Under the pieces are notes generated by a model. The model had not been told where the DNA came from and searched no databases. It was given only the letters and a program-made list of their open reading frames with translations. Position numbers and translations under genes: made by a program. Below, piece after piece: positions 40,163-52,078 of a stretch of DNA of 59,432 nt. Source of the stretch: Gracilaria domingensis (lineage: Eukaryota > Rhodophyta > Florideophyceae > Gracilariales > Gracilariaceae); NCBI GenBank assembly GCA_022539475.1, contig VCMS01000396.1, positions 1 through 59,432 on the forward strand, read 5' to 3'. Every line of letters begins with the position of its first letter. Positions within the stretch are counted from its first letter, which is position 1.

Positions 40163-40379
40163 AGGGGTCTCCCGACCTAGAAGGTGTTGAATTCTTTCCT
40201 TCGTTCTCGTTCTTGTCGGGAAGTCTCACGATTAGTGATCAATTGGTTTTTGGGAAGCTACTGTGGAACAGTAGACTCTCTATAGTGTTTCATTTGTTTT
40301 TCGTTACCTACTCTCTGGAGTATCGAGACCTCTCGTTGTTAAGTTGATCTTACCGCAGTTCGGTACACCGTGGCCCGGT

Positions 40380-41198
40380 ATGGCGCCACCTGCGCCGAAG
40401 TCTCGAAACGGTGTGGCCAGAGATGCTGGTGTGCCTCCGCCTTGGCCTCCGCGTTCTCGCACCTCCGTACCTGCAAGGTCGCCTGACAATGAACAGGCCC
40501 CGGAGCCCCGGAGAGCCTCGTCAGTCACGTCGGGTCCGATTGCCGCTTCTACGGCAGGAGCTCCGCCCGTTACGGGTACTCCGGCCACGGAGAGACCAGA
40601 CGATGTGGTTGAAACCCCTGGATACTCGTACCTCGAGGCTCAACTGCATGTCAGACAGCTCGCACAAAACTCGTTGTTCGAGGATCTGGAGTATCTCAGA
40701 CGAAAGCTTGACCAAGCTGAAATCGGAGATCCGACCAATGACATTCGTGTCTTACGTCAAGACGTCAATTCTATTTTGGAAAGTCTGGGTGCACCAGCCG
40801 CTTTTGTTCAAGCTTACCATTCTTCTATTCAAGAGTATCGAGCTGAAATCGATCGCCTAACCACTCGGTTGTCCGCTCTCGAAGAGATCATCCGGATGGA
40901 TAACGCATCTGATACGAAGAATGCTAAGGAAGAAGCCTCTAAGCGCTCGGCACGCCAGTCTCCGTATCACGGAAATCGACGATCCAAAAAGGAACTCCGT
41001 TACGACTCGGATTTGTATAGTTCAATTTCTAGCGTTCGCTTTGCGAAATTTATTTCATCCAGTTCTTCGGACAGTGAGGAAGACCGAGAACGGTATGGGA
41101 GTCGATCCCGCCGAACGAAGTCAAAGGCGACATATGCCACTCAAGGAGTGATTCGCTCTCGCGAGAAAGGTAGACGTCATCTTGGACTCAGGAGTTGA
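40380..41198 (+). CDS. gag: E2 Gag, N-terminal part
   Basis: A 272-aa frame from ATG 40380, collinear with E1 Gag: Pro/Arg-rich start, coiled-coil centre (FEDLEYLRRKLDQAEIG, RVLRQDVNSILESLG, RLTTRLSALEEIIRMD), Ser/Asp/Arg tract (SSSSSDSEEDRERYGSRSRR) and VIRSREKGRRHLGL. It stops at 41198 through a shift; E1 continues in frame here. Confidence 0.75.
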   Translation: MAPPAPKSRNGVARDAGVPPPWPPRSRTSVPARSPDNEQAPEPRRASSVTSGPIAASTAGAPPVTGTPATERPDDVVETPGYSYLEAQLHVRQLAQNSLFEDLEYLRRKLDQAEIGDPTNDIRVLRQDVNSILESLGAPAAFVQAYHSSIQEYRAEIDRLTTRLSALEEIIRMDNASDTKNAKEEASKRSARQSPYHGNRRSKKELRYDSDLYSSISSVRFAKFISSSSSDSEEDRERYGSRSRRTKSKATYATQGVIRSREKGRRHLGLRS

Positions 41199-41717
41199 AA
41201 CCAACGAATCTCCTCTGCAGGAAGCTTTTATCGTATCCTTATTACCGATTGGACGATTCACCATCAAGTCGCACCTCGCGAAGCACCGGTAAGGTGAAGG
41301 ACCACATCAGAAGACTGAATATCGTCTTTACGAAGAAATTCGATGGCGAAGATCCAATTCTGCAGAATTGGATCTTCGCCATCGATTACCAGCTGGTACT
41401 GGACGTCCTGGGCCGCTTTGTGCAGGAAGCCGACATTTTCGGTATGAACGAGGCGCAAAGCGTTTATCGCTCTACCCTATTTTCTGTCAGGGATGGATGA
41501 AGATCAGTTTAACTCGGTCCGAGGGTCGTCCCGTGCATCTGAGGGAGGTGTCAGTCGTTGGCCGAAAGCGGTCCAATACCTGCTGAGGTCCTATGCAACA
41601 GGAATCGCGATTCACAACGCGACGCTCGCTCTGCGAGATACTAAACAGAAAGCTGAAAAGACCGAAACGGTTTACTCAAACCTGGTTGAACAAAGCGTTT
41701 CATCGCTATGGAAATGT
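41195..41717 (+). pseudogene. gag: E2 Gag, capsid-like part up to gap
   Basis: Pieces in shifting frames match the E1 capsid region: LLSYPYYRLDDSPSSRTSRS, FQ-type block VLDVLGRFVQEADIFGMNEA, SSRASEGGVSRWPKAVQYLL and LRSYATGIAIHNATLALRD. A 46-bp palindrome interrupts it and adds about 12 residues absent from E1. The N run begins at 41718. Confidence 0.7.
41340..41385. repeat. Perfect 46-bp palindrome in E2 gag
   Basis: The arm TCGATGGCGAAGATCCAATT and TCTG is followed directly by its exact reverse complement; the centre is CTGCAG. E1 has no such structure at the matching place. Confidence 0.93.
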
Positions 41718-42022
41718 NNNNNNNNNNNNNNNNNNNNNNNNNNNNNNNNNNNNNNNNNNNNNNNNNNNNNNNNNNNNNNNNNNNNNNNNNNNNNNNNNNN
41801 NNNNNNNNNNNNNNNNNNNNNNNNNNNNNNNNNNNNNNNNNNNNNNNNNNNNNNNNNNNNNNNNNNNNNNNNNNNNNNNNNNNNNNNNNNNNNNNNNNNN
41901 NNNNNNNNNNNNNNNNNNNNNNNNNNNNNNNNNNNNNNNNNNNNNNNNNNNNNNNNNNNNNNNNNNNNNNNNNNNNNNNNNNNNNNNNNNNNNNNNNNNN
42001 NNNNNNNNNNNNNNNNNNNNNN
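41718..42022. other. Assembly gap, 305 N
   Basis: All bases are N. It removes the end of the E2 capsid region. Frames drawn across it are meaningless. Confidence 0.99.
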
Positions 42023-43650
42023 ACGGGTCTTCTGACATTCCGTCGTCATCGATCTTCACTCCGATCTCGGAAGGTGACCCGCCTCTATATGGGAGGAACA
42101 CGAGCGTACAGGAGAGACTCCACTCGCTTACGCGACCAACGGCTAGCCGTTTCTACACGCCCCAGGTGGGTGAATGCGCACCGAACGACAGCGCAGATGG
42201 TAATGATCTTTCGGTAAGTCGGTAACTACCATCATGTCTATTTTGTTTATCCCACACCGGTAATTGCACCTATGTGCATGTTACACGCTCGGAAAGTTAA
42301 CCGAAATTATCGGTCGATGAGCCCAGCCAACCTTTTCACTAGCTGACGCGTGTCGTGTCCCGAGTAAGAATTTATGAAAGTAGCAAAGGGCCAAGTTTGG
42401 CAAATCCTGCTACAAGACAGAACGTTGCGAAGCTGAGGAACCTCGGAACAGGGCTAAACAGGTCAGCTGTGCCACCCGGAACCAGGGATCCTTGTTCCCC
42501 TCTGGAAAGAGTTTGCCGTCACCGGCCACCCGCCCAGAAAAACAAACTTGAGAGTTCCCCCTGCGGAGAGGGGCGTCTTCTGAGCCAAAGTTGGAGACCC
42601 CTGAGGCGCCGCCGCTTCGCTCCCAGGTCGCTTTCCTTAAAATCTTTACGAGGAAGATGGCTCAATCTGATGAGAACTCATAGCTTCTAACGGTTCTCCC
42701 TCGTCCGTATGTACGGTCCCAAAATCTCCGTAACCCGGATAGAGTCCTTGTGATGGCCAAGAGGAATTATAAGGTTTACGCCGACCTCGGCTATCAGCAC
42801 AGTTTATGGTTCGTCAACTGTCTGTGTTGGACACGGGCGCTGCGCCCAATCTCATTCACCTCTTCGTTAGTGCCCCGGCACTTCGGGAATTCGTTCGCTA
42901 TGGTCCAGGCTTGGATATCGCTGACGCGAACAATAACCCGTTGCGCACGGTTGGTTACTTAACTCTCACAGTGAGACTTGCACCTACGTGGTGAACTTGA
43001 ATTTGTTGTCTGCGATTCACTCGCTGCACCGGTTATACTCGGTTGTGATTTTTGCACCGCTTTGTCGAAGCGATACGCCCAAGGGCGAAAACGTGGGAAA
43101 TGGAAGACGTTACAACCATTCCGATCGTTCGGAAGCCGTTGAGGCGCGCAATCCGGAAGCGCGTTCCATTACCTGTGGCTCAGGAGGTTCCAAACGTGGA
43201 TCCGAAATCAACAAAGCTTCGCATAGCGAAATCCGTTTCAATCCCGCCGGAATCCCAGGTTGGTGCAGTGCGTCTCCAAACAACATGGAATTCGACTAGT
43301 TCAACCGTCTTCATCGTTATACGATCAGCGACAGCTCGCTTTAGCTAATGGTGTTGTTTCTATCGAGCCCGATCAACCTTTCAAGGTACTGGTTGCCAAC
43401 TTTGGCAAAACCACTCAGTGGCTAGTCAACACCAGGTACTGGGTTCGGTCCTGCCGCATCCGAAGGCACTCGTACAGACGAGAATCCCAACGTCCGAGGT
43501 TCTCGTGTGCCCGAAGCTAAGGAGGGGGAGGTGCGTCCTGGAAACTCCGTTTTGTCGGATTCTCCAGAAATGGAAACTCCGCCGTACCGGAAGCAGTTGC
43601 TACTGAAGAGGTGAATCTAGTTAGTTCGGGCACGAACGACCGTTCATTCC
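42023..43650 (+). pseudogene. E2 nucleocapsid/protease region, broken
   Basis: After the gap, GSSDIPSSSIFTPISEGDPP matches the E1 nucleocapsid frame. CAGAAAAAC and the CCCCCTGCGGAGAGGGG hairpin (42535-42575) match the gag-pol junction of E1, without the stop codon. Protease: VRQLSVLDTGAAPNLIHL (near 42806-42860), ADANNNPLRT. The linker polypurine string is at 43517-43531. At least five frame breaks occur; the zinc knuckle is not recognisable. Confidence 0.65.
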
Positions 43651-43679
43651 GGTTAAATCAGCGCTACCCCTGGCACAGA

Positions 43680-44690
43680 ACAGACGAATCCTGTTGAGGA
43701 ATTAGAGAAGTTGAATCTGGACCATGTCCAGCGTCTCATCGCGAGAAGTTGCGAGACATGCTCAGAGAATTTACTCCCATGTGGGACGGTTCCCTTGGAA
43801 CAATTGGAATTACGGAGCACCGTATTGATCTGCTCCCAGATACTCGCCCAATCGCGCAACACCCGTATCGGGCAGGCCCGAAAGCGCGGGAAGAAGAAAA
43901 GTCTCAAGTCGAGAAGATGCTACGTGCCGACGTAATTGAGCCAGCTCAGTCGTCATGGGCATCGCCCGTTGTACTTGTTCCGAAGTCGGATGGATCGTGG
44001 CGTTTTTGCATCGATTACAGGCGACTCAACGCCGTTACCGTCAAAGACGTGTATCGATTCCACGGATGGATGAGTACATCGACTCGCTGGGAAGCGCCAG
44101 AGTATTTACCGCCCTTGACGCCAATTGGGGTTACTGGCAGGTTCCAATTCGAAAGGAAGATCGCGACAAGACCGCGTTTGTATGTCACCAAGGACTGTAC
44201 CGTTTCAAACGGATGCCCTTCGGGCTAACGAATGCTCCGCTACGTTTCAGCGCGCGATTGACATTCTGTTGGCCAGATTCAAGTGGAAGACTTGTCTTGT
44301 GTACTTGGACGACATTGTCGTATTTCCAACAGTATGGATGAACATATGTCCCATGTGAGGGAAGTGATGCAGGTTCTGCGTGACGCAGGTGTTACCTTGA
44401 AGCTCAAGAAATGCGAATTCTTTACCGACTCGGTGAAATACCTGGGCCACATTATCCGCCCAGGGAAACTCTCGGTCGACGAGGTAAGGGTGAAGTCGCT
44501 GAAGGAAGCGAAACATCCGACAACTCAACGGAACTCCGATCATTTCTCGGTTTGTGTAATGTCTACCGTCGGTTCGTCCCGAATTTCGCTGATACTGCAG
44601 CTCCTCTCAACTCTCTCCTCAGGAAAGGACAGCCAGTTAAACTGGAACCATTCGGCGATGCGGAAGCATCCGCCTTTTCGTCGTTAATCG
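43680..44690 (+). pseudogene. E2 reverse transcriptase, broken
   Basis: RT blocks are all present in several frames: MLREFTPMWDGSLGTIGI, HRIDLLPDTRPIAQHPYR, WASPVVLVPKSDGSWRF, FTALDANWGYWQVPI, FVCHQGLYRFKRMPFGLTNA, LVYLDDIVVF and LKLKKCEFFTDSVKYLGHII. Breaks include TATCGATTCC (44060; one C fewer than expected), GCTCCGCTACG (44238; one C fewer) and others. Catalytic YLDD is intact. Confidence 0.8.
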
Positions 44691-45271
44691 ACGCTGTTAC
44701 GTCTCCGCCGATTTTGGCGTTGCCCACTCCAGGGCTTCCATATGAAGTTGATACTGATTCCAGTGACCACCAAGTGGGGTGTGCTTGTTTCAAGTCTCGA
44801 AGGAAGGCGAGCGACGTCCAGTTGGATACTGGTCTCGTTCATTGAACGTGCATGAGCGTAATTACTCAGTCTCTGAGAAAGAGTGTCTCGCCGTCGTTTG
44901 GCGCTGTCTACCTTAAGACCCTATCTCATGGGAACCCATTTTCAGGTACATACGATCATTCGGCTCTCCGCTGGCTTATGGAGATCTCCGAGCCGTCGGG
45001 TCGCCTTATGCGTTGGCGTCTCCGTCTATCGGAATTTGATTTTGATGTCCGGTACAAACGGGGCACCCTGAATATGCAGGCTGATGCGCTTTCCCGCTTA
45101 GGAACGTCTGGAGAAGCAGAACCTGTCGACGACGACGACATACCATGCTTCTTGGTGGAAGACTGGGAGGAAGACTCCGAAATTACGGATGACGTCTGTG
45201 ACGATATTCTCGCCGCAGAAACGGCGAGCCACCGCCTGGCTCATTTGAACCCATTACCGCTGAAGAGGTAA
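44690..45271 (+). pseudogene. E2 RNase H, broken
   Basis: [15 protein letters not shown], then in other frames the [14 protein letters not shown] block, and the frame from 44985 with SALRWLMEISEPSGRLMRWR, GTLNMQADALSRLG and DDDDIPCFLVED. Two breaks are one-G losses (TTTGGCGCTG at 44898; CATACGATCATT at 44951) by comparison with E1. Confidence 0.75.
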
Positions 45272-45274
45272 TAC

Positions 45275-46105
45275 GTGAACAACACGGGGATCCTTTCTGT
45301 ACTCAGATAAGGGCCCGACTCAACGGGGGATTCAAGATACCTTTCTAACCAACGATCAGGGATTCCTTGTTAGGATTGTTGGGCCACGTCCTCAAATTGT
45401 GGTTCCACACTCCCTACAATGGAGGGTTCTCCATATATCCCACTATGCAAAGATTGGGGACACCCTGGTGGCAGGAAGTTGTATCTAACTCTCCGAAGAG
45501 ACTTTTATTGGCCAGCTATGGCATTCGACTGCTACGCAGTACGCCGTTCATGCACGGAATGCGCCAAGAACAACGTCAAACTCCGACGAAATTCTAAGTC
45601 GATGACGCTGTTCCCAGCCCGGGCTCCTTTGGAGTTCGTCGCTATCGACATTCTGGGCGAATTAATTCGAACCGCACGCGGTCACAGGTACCTCCTGGTT
45701 ATCACGGACAGGTTTTCGAAGCTAATGCGAACGGTTCCGTTGAAGCGGATCACTGCAGCAGCAGTTGCACAAGCATTTGTGACGCATTGGGTCTTCACTT
45801 ACGGGCCACCCGTTAATCTGCTTTCAGACAATGGCTCGCAGTTTGCGTCAAAGTTCTTTATGGACGTATGCCGTATCTTGGATGTCAAGAATTTGTTTAC
45901 AACAACCTATCATCCCCAGTGTAATGGGCAGGTAGAACGATTTAATCGTACAATGCTTAACGCATTACGATCCTATGTTGCGGATCACCCAAAGGATTGG
46001 GACTTGTACACCGATGCTATTACGTACGCGTATAACACCCAGGTGCATCGGGTAACGAAGCTTTCGCCGTTTGAACTCGTTCTTTCGAGATACCGCCACC
46101 GGTAG
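45275..46105 (+). pseudogene. E2 integrase
   Basis: From 45419 one frame runs 228 codons with RRDFYWPAMAFDCYAVRRSC, TECAKNNVKL, LEFVAIDILGELIRTARGH, LLSDNGSQFASKFF, VKNLFTTTYHPQCNGQVERF and NTQVHRVTKLSPFELVLS. All three DDE residues are present. The zinc module start is broken near 45410-45480. It ends out of frame at ATACCGCCACC (46090), the same place as in E1. Confidence 0.8.
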
Positions 46106-46119
46106 CAATCGAATCACAA

Positions 46120-46735
46120 CCGACGCTAGCGTCTTTCCGTCACCACGGATGTACAAGGACACCTGGAAAAATTGGTTAACCAAGATGGTACCGGTAGCCC
46201 GGAAGGCCATGGAAAGGCACAGCTTACGTACAAGCGTAATTTCGATCGCCGAATTCGCGGTACACCAGTGGTGGTAGAGCCCAACAGCTTTGTCTTCCTT
46301 CGGAAGGAGTATTATAATCCTGACAAGGAAAAGAGACATAAGCTCTCCCCATCGCTGATGGACCATATCGCGTCATTTCCGTCAATCCGGATACCGTCGT
46401 ACTCGACATTGACGGACGTCATGAACGAATCTCGCGTGACCGCGTTGTGCCCGCCCCAACGCCACCCACCGCAACCGGCCCACCTCAACCAATACCCAAT
46501 CAGGGATCCTCAACAGGAGCAGAACCGTCAACAGCCGCTACACTACCGTCGCGCCCGGCGATTCTTCCGCACCCGGATCGAGGATTAATTGATCTACCTA
46601 CAGTAGGTACTTCTGACCACAGAACTGAACTTCCTACTACTTGGACGAATTCCAACGACTCTGCACGAGTATTTACAAGAGTAACCCCCCACCCCATCTC
46701 CTGATGGAGCCCGTGGCGCCACCTAAGGAGGGGAG
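46120..46735 (+). pseudogene. E2 integrase GPY/F module and linker
   Basis: VYKRNFDRRI-like text, FVFLRKEYYNPDKEKRHKLS and a GPY-type block (DHIASFPSIRIPS out of frame) match E1. The linker ends with the second internal polypurine string CTAAGGAGGGGAGGA (46723), one G shorter than in E1. Confidence 0.65.
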
Positions 46736-47759
46736 GATACCGCAGCTGCTGCGAATGGCACTGACGCTCCGGTGTCGCCCGGTTCCCCAACCACGGGAAA
46801 TGTGATCCACACTGACAATCCAGTCGCTCCCGTGGGAGAATCTAGTGGCACAGTTGCCTTGTCGCACCCCAACCGTGAGGACTCCGCCGTATCGGTCTCC
46901 GTTACCACGGAACGTGCCCGCGAGAGGCGCGACGCTGCCGCAGAAGCAGCTACCCACTCTGGACCTCTAACCGCTGAACTCGCGTATCCGCGCTGAGAAG
47001 CACAGCCGAACTGTGAAAACGGTTTCCGCTGATCCGGACCAGCCGCTGCACGCGGAAGAATAGCATTGCAACCCTGAAATGGAAGCCTCGTGAACGAGTT
47101 GTGCTGAGTATTACCACTCATTATGGATTCCCTTGTGGGACTTTTAACGCTTTCTTGGAAGCCGACACTCTACAGTGTGAACCACATCGCGTGTGGAGAC
47201 TTGGAACTCCGCCACCACTGCAAGAAGTGCAATCTCCGTGACACGGGGCCACAGAACCAGGCGCGTGCCACGCGACGCACGTTACAACGTGAAAAGCCCT
47301 AATGAGCGGTCGGCGACCTTTCGCGAACGGATGGCCGAGCACGGCACGCGCACGATTGTCGTGGTCGCCAATCTGTGGCGTAGAGCCAATCAGAGCTCTT
47401 GGCACAAGCCCCGTGGACCGGGTGAACCGCCGCCCTGCCAAGGGAGTGCCGTACGCACCTCCGTCACCGAAACGGTTATCCCGTGAAGGCCGGGAGATTC
47501 GTCAACCGGAAGTACTACCGTTTGTCGGTCTCTCGACTCTCGTCGAATAACGTGATACCGTTGGACTCGTCTGATCGAGAGCTTTGCAACTACTCTCTAG
47601 CTCGAGGATAGGACGCGTAGGACGCGAGTTACAGTACGGCCGCCACAGCGGAATGCGTGGAAAACCGCGGAAGTAAGCCCGTCTCCAACGCTTGGAAGCT
47701 TCACCTGCGTGATTTTAGGCAGCTACAGAACCTCTCAGGTGAAACTGCGTCAGCAGGAG

Positions 47760-48000
47760 TGACCCATACGCCATGGAGCCCGCGAACGGGAAGTGTTCCC
47801 ACAGGAATTCGTTATCGAACGCATCGTGAGTCACGTCGTGAACCCCGATGGGGAACTGAATACCAAGTCCGTTGGTACGGATACTCCCTGAGGAGGATAC
47901 TTTCGAGCCGATCGAACATCTGCCTCGATCGAAGGTTCTCGCCTACTACCGGCGAAGCGCTTACCGCCACCTCCAAACTTGGACGCAGCCCAGGTAGGTG
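47760..48000 (+). pseudogene. E2 chromodomain, broken
   Basis: Pieces in three frames: FPQEFVIERIVSHVVNPDG, QVRWYGYS and EPIEHLPRSK-like. Same order as the E1 chromodomain, with at least two one-base breaks. Confidence 0.6.
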
Positions 48001-48367
48001 ACAGTACTACTGTGCCGTGAGGTGAACCGACGGGCCCACTTGTGGGAGAATATTGATGGTATTACCAAGAAGTTTGGGTTGTTCCTACGGAAGGAAGTAT
48101 CGAAGGGATGAAAGAAGAAAGATGATTTCCGTCTAACGGACGCCGATTTATCGGAAAGAAGCGAACTACGGTCTAACGGTCCATGTGAACATGTCGTGAA
48201 GCTACACGCGTAATGGAGAACCGTATTGGAACGATGGTGCGCCAAAGGCATTGAACCGTAATCCGGTATGAAGGATACTGATATCGAAAGTCGATTTTTA
48301 TTTAAGGAGAAGTTGTACGCGCTAGCTATGTGGGAGTGCGTTTGGTCGCAGATCCTGGAATCTGCAT

Positions 48368-48416
48368 CCCTCCCATGATGGCTGTGGTAGGCCTAACCAC
48401 AGCCCATCATGGAGGG
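48368..48416. repeat. Inverted repeat differing only in homopolymer lengths
   Basis: Left arm CCCTCCCATGATGG.CTGTGGTAGG and the complement of the right arm CCCTCCATGATGGG.CTGTGGTTAGG agree except that runs differ by one (CCC/CC, GG/GGG, T/TT). Confidence 0.85.
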
Positions 48417-49512
48417 AACTTCCGTCGAGATACTGCCATCCTGTCCGAAGGACCGGCACCTCCAGGGTTGGACGGCCCCGCTTAGGGAGGCTGACTCGCG
48501 AAAGCCTGTGCGGCATCCAATGCCAAACAGCCTGGCCAGGTCGTAGCATAGTCCGGTTTGGCCCGCGGCGCACCCCAAGTCCGAGGAGTTGGTTGGCGCA
48601 TCGCTATCCGCGAGAGGTCAATATTCCCCTGCGAAGGGCCCACGGCCCGACCGGATAGGGCAACTAGCGCAGGCACCCCTCCGGCAAAATCGCGGAGACT
48701 ACCCTGCGGTAAAGCCCCGGTGGCGCTCGGTTACCGCGGGACCTGTACTCCGACGCACGCCCGAGTCCTGAAGACGTGCCTATTGGCGTTCGCATTTTTT
48801 TCCCGGACAACTAATTAACTCAGTTAGCAGGAGGAGGACGAGGTCCTTTCACACAGTGAGTCGAGTCACACTCGCACAATATTCTGGGCTGTGCACTCAC
48901 TGCACTGCTGGACCGCGAAGCGTGGAATGGTAGCGTTGTCGGAAGCAGACAGACTTACGAGAGACGGGATGAGTTCCGGCTCTTGGCAACCGGGGATCGA
49001 CTACAGTCTACGCTAGGGACGCACGTAGCCCGCCTCCTACGTATCGGACAGTTTTAACTCCCGTGCGCCAGGACTGGCGTAATACAGCCGACAGTTCAGC
49101 ACTGCGAGCGCGCGGAGGATGATATTCTTGCTGACGGGCTCTGAACACGTCGTAGTGGATTGAAGGCGTGGTGCCCCGCTGGGAATTTCATATACGGCGG
49201 AACGCCGTACTCCAATCAATGGAGAGGCTGATGTGAGAATATCACGATATAGTGCTGACTGACCTCGCTGAAGTTTCGGTGCAACCCGAGCGCGTGTATA
49301 AGTCCAGTCGATCCTAAGAGTCACCATTCGGTACACTCGAGCGAAATGCACACCACGGCTCTGGTCGTATCTATCGCCCATGAGCATAAGGGACGCGCAG
49401 ACGCAGCAGCGGTCTCATTTCCAGCGATGAGAGCTATGCACACTACATCTACAGTGCCGGTAATTCGCAATCCATAGCGTGACCCCCACATAGCGAGGAA
49501 TGCCGGCGGCAT
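48390..49512 (-). pseudogene. E2 antisense ORF remnants
   Basis: On the minus strand, 49037-49387 and its neighbour frame carry SRGVHFARVYRMVTLRIDW and LQRGQSALY, matching GGVHVWMTVRFDWHYRITVP and HHRGQSHNSA of the E3 antisense protein. Near 48450-48560 QAFASQPP and a PGGAGPSD-type tail match the C-terminus of the E1 protein (SGSGGAGPSSGV). Frames are broken many times. Position and direction relative to pol are the same as in E1 and E3. Confidence 0.5.
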
Positions 49513-50876
49513 ATTCCGAGGACCACCCGCGCCTCCGTACCCTCATCAGTCGGAGATCCATCTCACGGAGGAGTGCGAGCACATGCGCCCGCTAGTGGTC
49601 GGACGCAACTTGCGGCAATATGCGACCTCCATGTTCTGGTGTGGATCAAGATACCGACACGAGCACCCGGTCCGAATCAGTCAGATTTACGTTTACCGCT
49701 ATTCGCAAGGTCCTGTGTCGTCCGACTTTAAAGGGAAAGCTATCCACACACTACTCGCAGCCATACGGCATAGATTGAGTAGATATTCGGAATCTTCCGC
49801 TCGCAGTCATAGAACGCTTGGTTAGAACTATGGAAAAATGCGCCGCGCTCGGCTGATCAGAGCCTCCGGTGTAAGGCTGTCTTAACAACGGCATTCGTGA
49901 TACGTCACACGTACGGAGGTATCGCGCCATACTTGATCTTTCTCGCTACAATGTTCGAGCGAACCGGAGATTTAGACTGTCGAACACCCGTATAGAGGCT
50001 TCGTGGATACTACTCTTCATGGTGATACGGGAACGAGCTAGACGGTCTCTTCCGAAAAGTACGCGGCCAATATCCCTGCTCGCGCATAAAGCCGCGTCCG
50101 GCGCTCATCAGGGTCTTTAGAACCGGCATTGTCAATCCATGGCCGCTTGTCGTTTCTCCGTCTGACAAAAAACGATGCAGGTTGCGTTACACCGCCACGC
50201 GCTGTCTTCCATACACACCGCAAATCCCATTTGTGACAGATTAACCCTCAGAGTGTATGGCCGCCCAGGCCATACTCAGCATACCACTAGTGGGCTCGGT
50301 GTATGAATCCATCAAGACGAACTGTCCAGCTTGGAACTGCTGCTACGCCGCTGCATTCAGGATGGCATGCTAGAACCTAGGGCCTAGCTTCCTTCGGGTA
50401 TGTCGATCTTTGAACAAGACGCGATTCACGCGCTAATCCAGCAGCTTGGAGTCGTCCAACAAGGGCAATCGTCGGGAGTCCAAGAAATTCCAGGCCGGAG
50501 CGTCAAGCTGGTTCGTGTGGCTCGATGTGAATGTTGACTCTGAGGCAGAGAAGCGGTGGAGGCGAACCCCGCCGAGATGTCGTCGCAGGAGGTTATCTGG
50601 GAGCGCGCGGACAAGCGTACAAGTTCGTGAAGGTGAGTCAGCTCCGGCTTTGAGAAGTGGCTCTCACTGTCCGCCTTATTGAGCGTTCATCGAATCGTCG
50701 ATCGCTGGAGGAACTTCAAGTACTGATCGTCTGAGTGCGAGAGAGTTGATGTGCGCTTTGCGCGTGTTCTCGCTTGTGACGAAGAACCGGAATCTCGGAT
50801 ATGGTCCCAGGTGCGACCACGCTTACATACTCGCCTCGCTGATGAGTCTCCACTTGCAAACCGATGTTTACTTGCG

Positions 50877-50891
50877 CTAAGGAGGGAATAA
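50877..50891 (+). promoter_or_regulatory. E2 3' polypurine tract
   Basis: CTAAGGAGGGAATAA directly before TGTAGAGCA of the right LTR. It is a shortened form of the string that is intact inside E2 pol at 43517. Confidence 0.7.
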
Positions 50892-52078
50892 TGTAGAGCA
50901 GAAAAGTGTCGCCCGGTACACGGGAAGGTTTCATAAACCCTGTAAGGATGATTTCGGGGACTCGGAAGGTATCAGTATTGGACCACGGATGGGATCTCTT
51001 CTCCGACGGTATTTGAGGTAATGGGCATCCTCGAGGGTCGGCCATGCCCGTCGCGCGATGTGAGCTATTTGGGTCAGCGTGTACGCCGCTGTCTGTAGGA
51101 ATGGTGTGCGGTGCACAACGGGCTTGTCCTTGTTAATGATTGTCGATATTTTACTCCGCTGCCCGCGGTTGTCACGTGCACGTCACGTGTCATTGGACCT
51201 AGCTTAGGTGTGCACTCGCGTTTATATCCTGGTAATTTCAGTGTTTAACGTTACATTCTATCGTGTAGTACTGCATGATATAGAGTGTCTCGCCGATCTA
51301 CCGTGACCCTCCCCGTCTATCTTCTCCAGTAAAGTCGTAAACCCGATATCGGTCTTGAACCACAGTAGTAGGCCGCTGTGCGAAGATGTCAGTACGAAAG
51401 TCCTATCACTCCACGCCTCCTGCATCGTCACCCGTCTGCTTCCACCGGGTTAGGAGATCTGGTCCGCCTATCTACATCCCTCACCCGCTCTCGCTCGCGC
51501 GCGCATCCCACCTTAGTCCCGCCCTCAGCCCTACACTGCGATCGCCTGCACTCTGACATTGTGGACTCTCTGCCTCTCCGGGCCTTATTCCTACCTCCCG
51601 TGTCTCACTTTTTCTTTTTCTCGACTTCCTTCCTGGTTTATCTTTTACTGTGCAGCTCCGTCACTGGCCATTTCCCGCAACTTGCTTCGTTTCCGTCTCT
51701 GTATAGGAGTTGTGCCGGCGTGGGCTTGATACACTCGTGTCTCCCGGCGCCGGATGCCTGTTGTCCCGCTTGGCCGCACGTCCCCCGCGGATTTCTTTTT
51801 TTCTCTTTGATTTTCCTGTCCTTGTTCCCTTTTGCCTAGGGTTTCACCGCCTCTCGGTACCTTCCTCTTCACTCTTCCGTCGCTTTTTCGCCGATTCTCC
51901 TGGAATCAGGCCTTCCAGGCCATCAACTCTCATAGGTCTATCCGTACCACGGGCGGTCTTACACGCCGCACTATCCATGTTCGGAGAGCACACACTGAAA
52001 GTTCACCTCGTCTAGACGGCAAGAACTCGAACGCCTTAATGAGAGACGATCCCTATGGCGCTGGGGTTTTGCTCTACA
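50892..52078 (+). repeat. E2 right LTR
   Basis: From TGTAGAGCAGAAAAG to GGTTTTGCTCTACA. It aligns to the left LTR at both ends but with very many one-base indels and about 170-200 extra bases near 51370-51580. Confidence 0.75.

Larger units (their letters stand above)
39183..52078 (+). mobile_element. E2: Ty3/gypsy chromodomain element, frame-broken
   Basis: Collinear with E1: LTR, Gag, gap, protease, RT, RNase H, integrase, GPY/F, chromodomain, antisense ORF remnants, polypurine tract, LTR. Protein-level similarity to E1 is high while third codon positions differ widely, so it is another lineage kept under selection until recently. Pol is broken by many one-base indels. The LTRs are unequal (980 and 1187 bp) and no target duplication was found (ACCAG against GATGA). 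A 305-base run of N lies in gag. Confidence 0.85.

Noticed and set aside
41493..42225. Long frames on both strands across 41718-42022
   Set aside because: They are produced by the N run.
48558..48818. Plus-strand 86-codon frame in E2
   Set aside because: It lies opposite the antisense ORF remnants and has no similarity to any E1 or E3 part.
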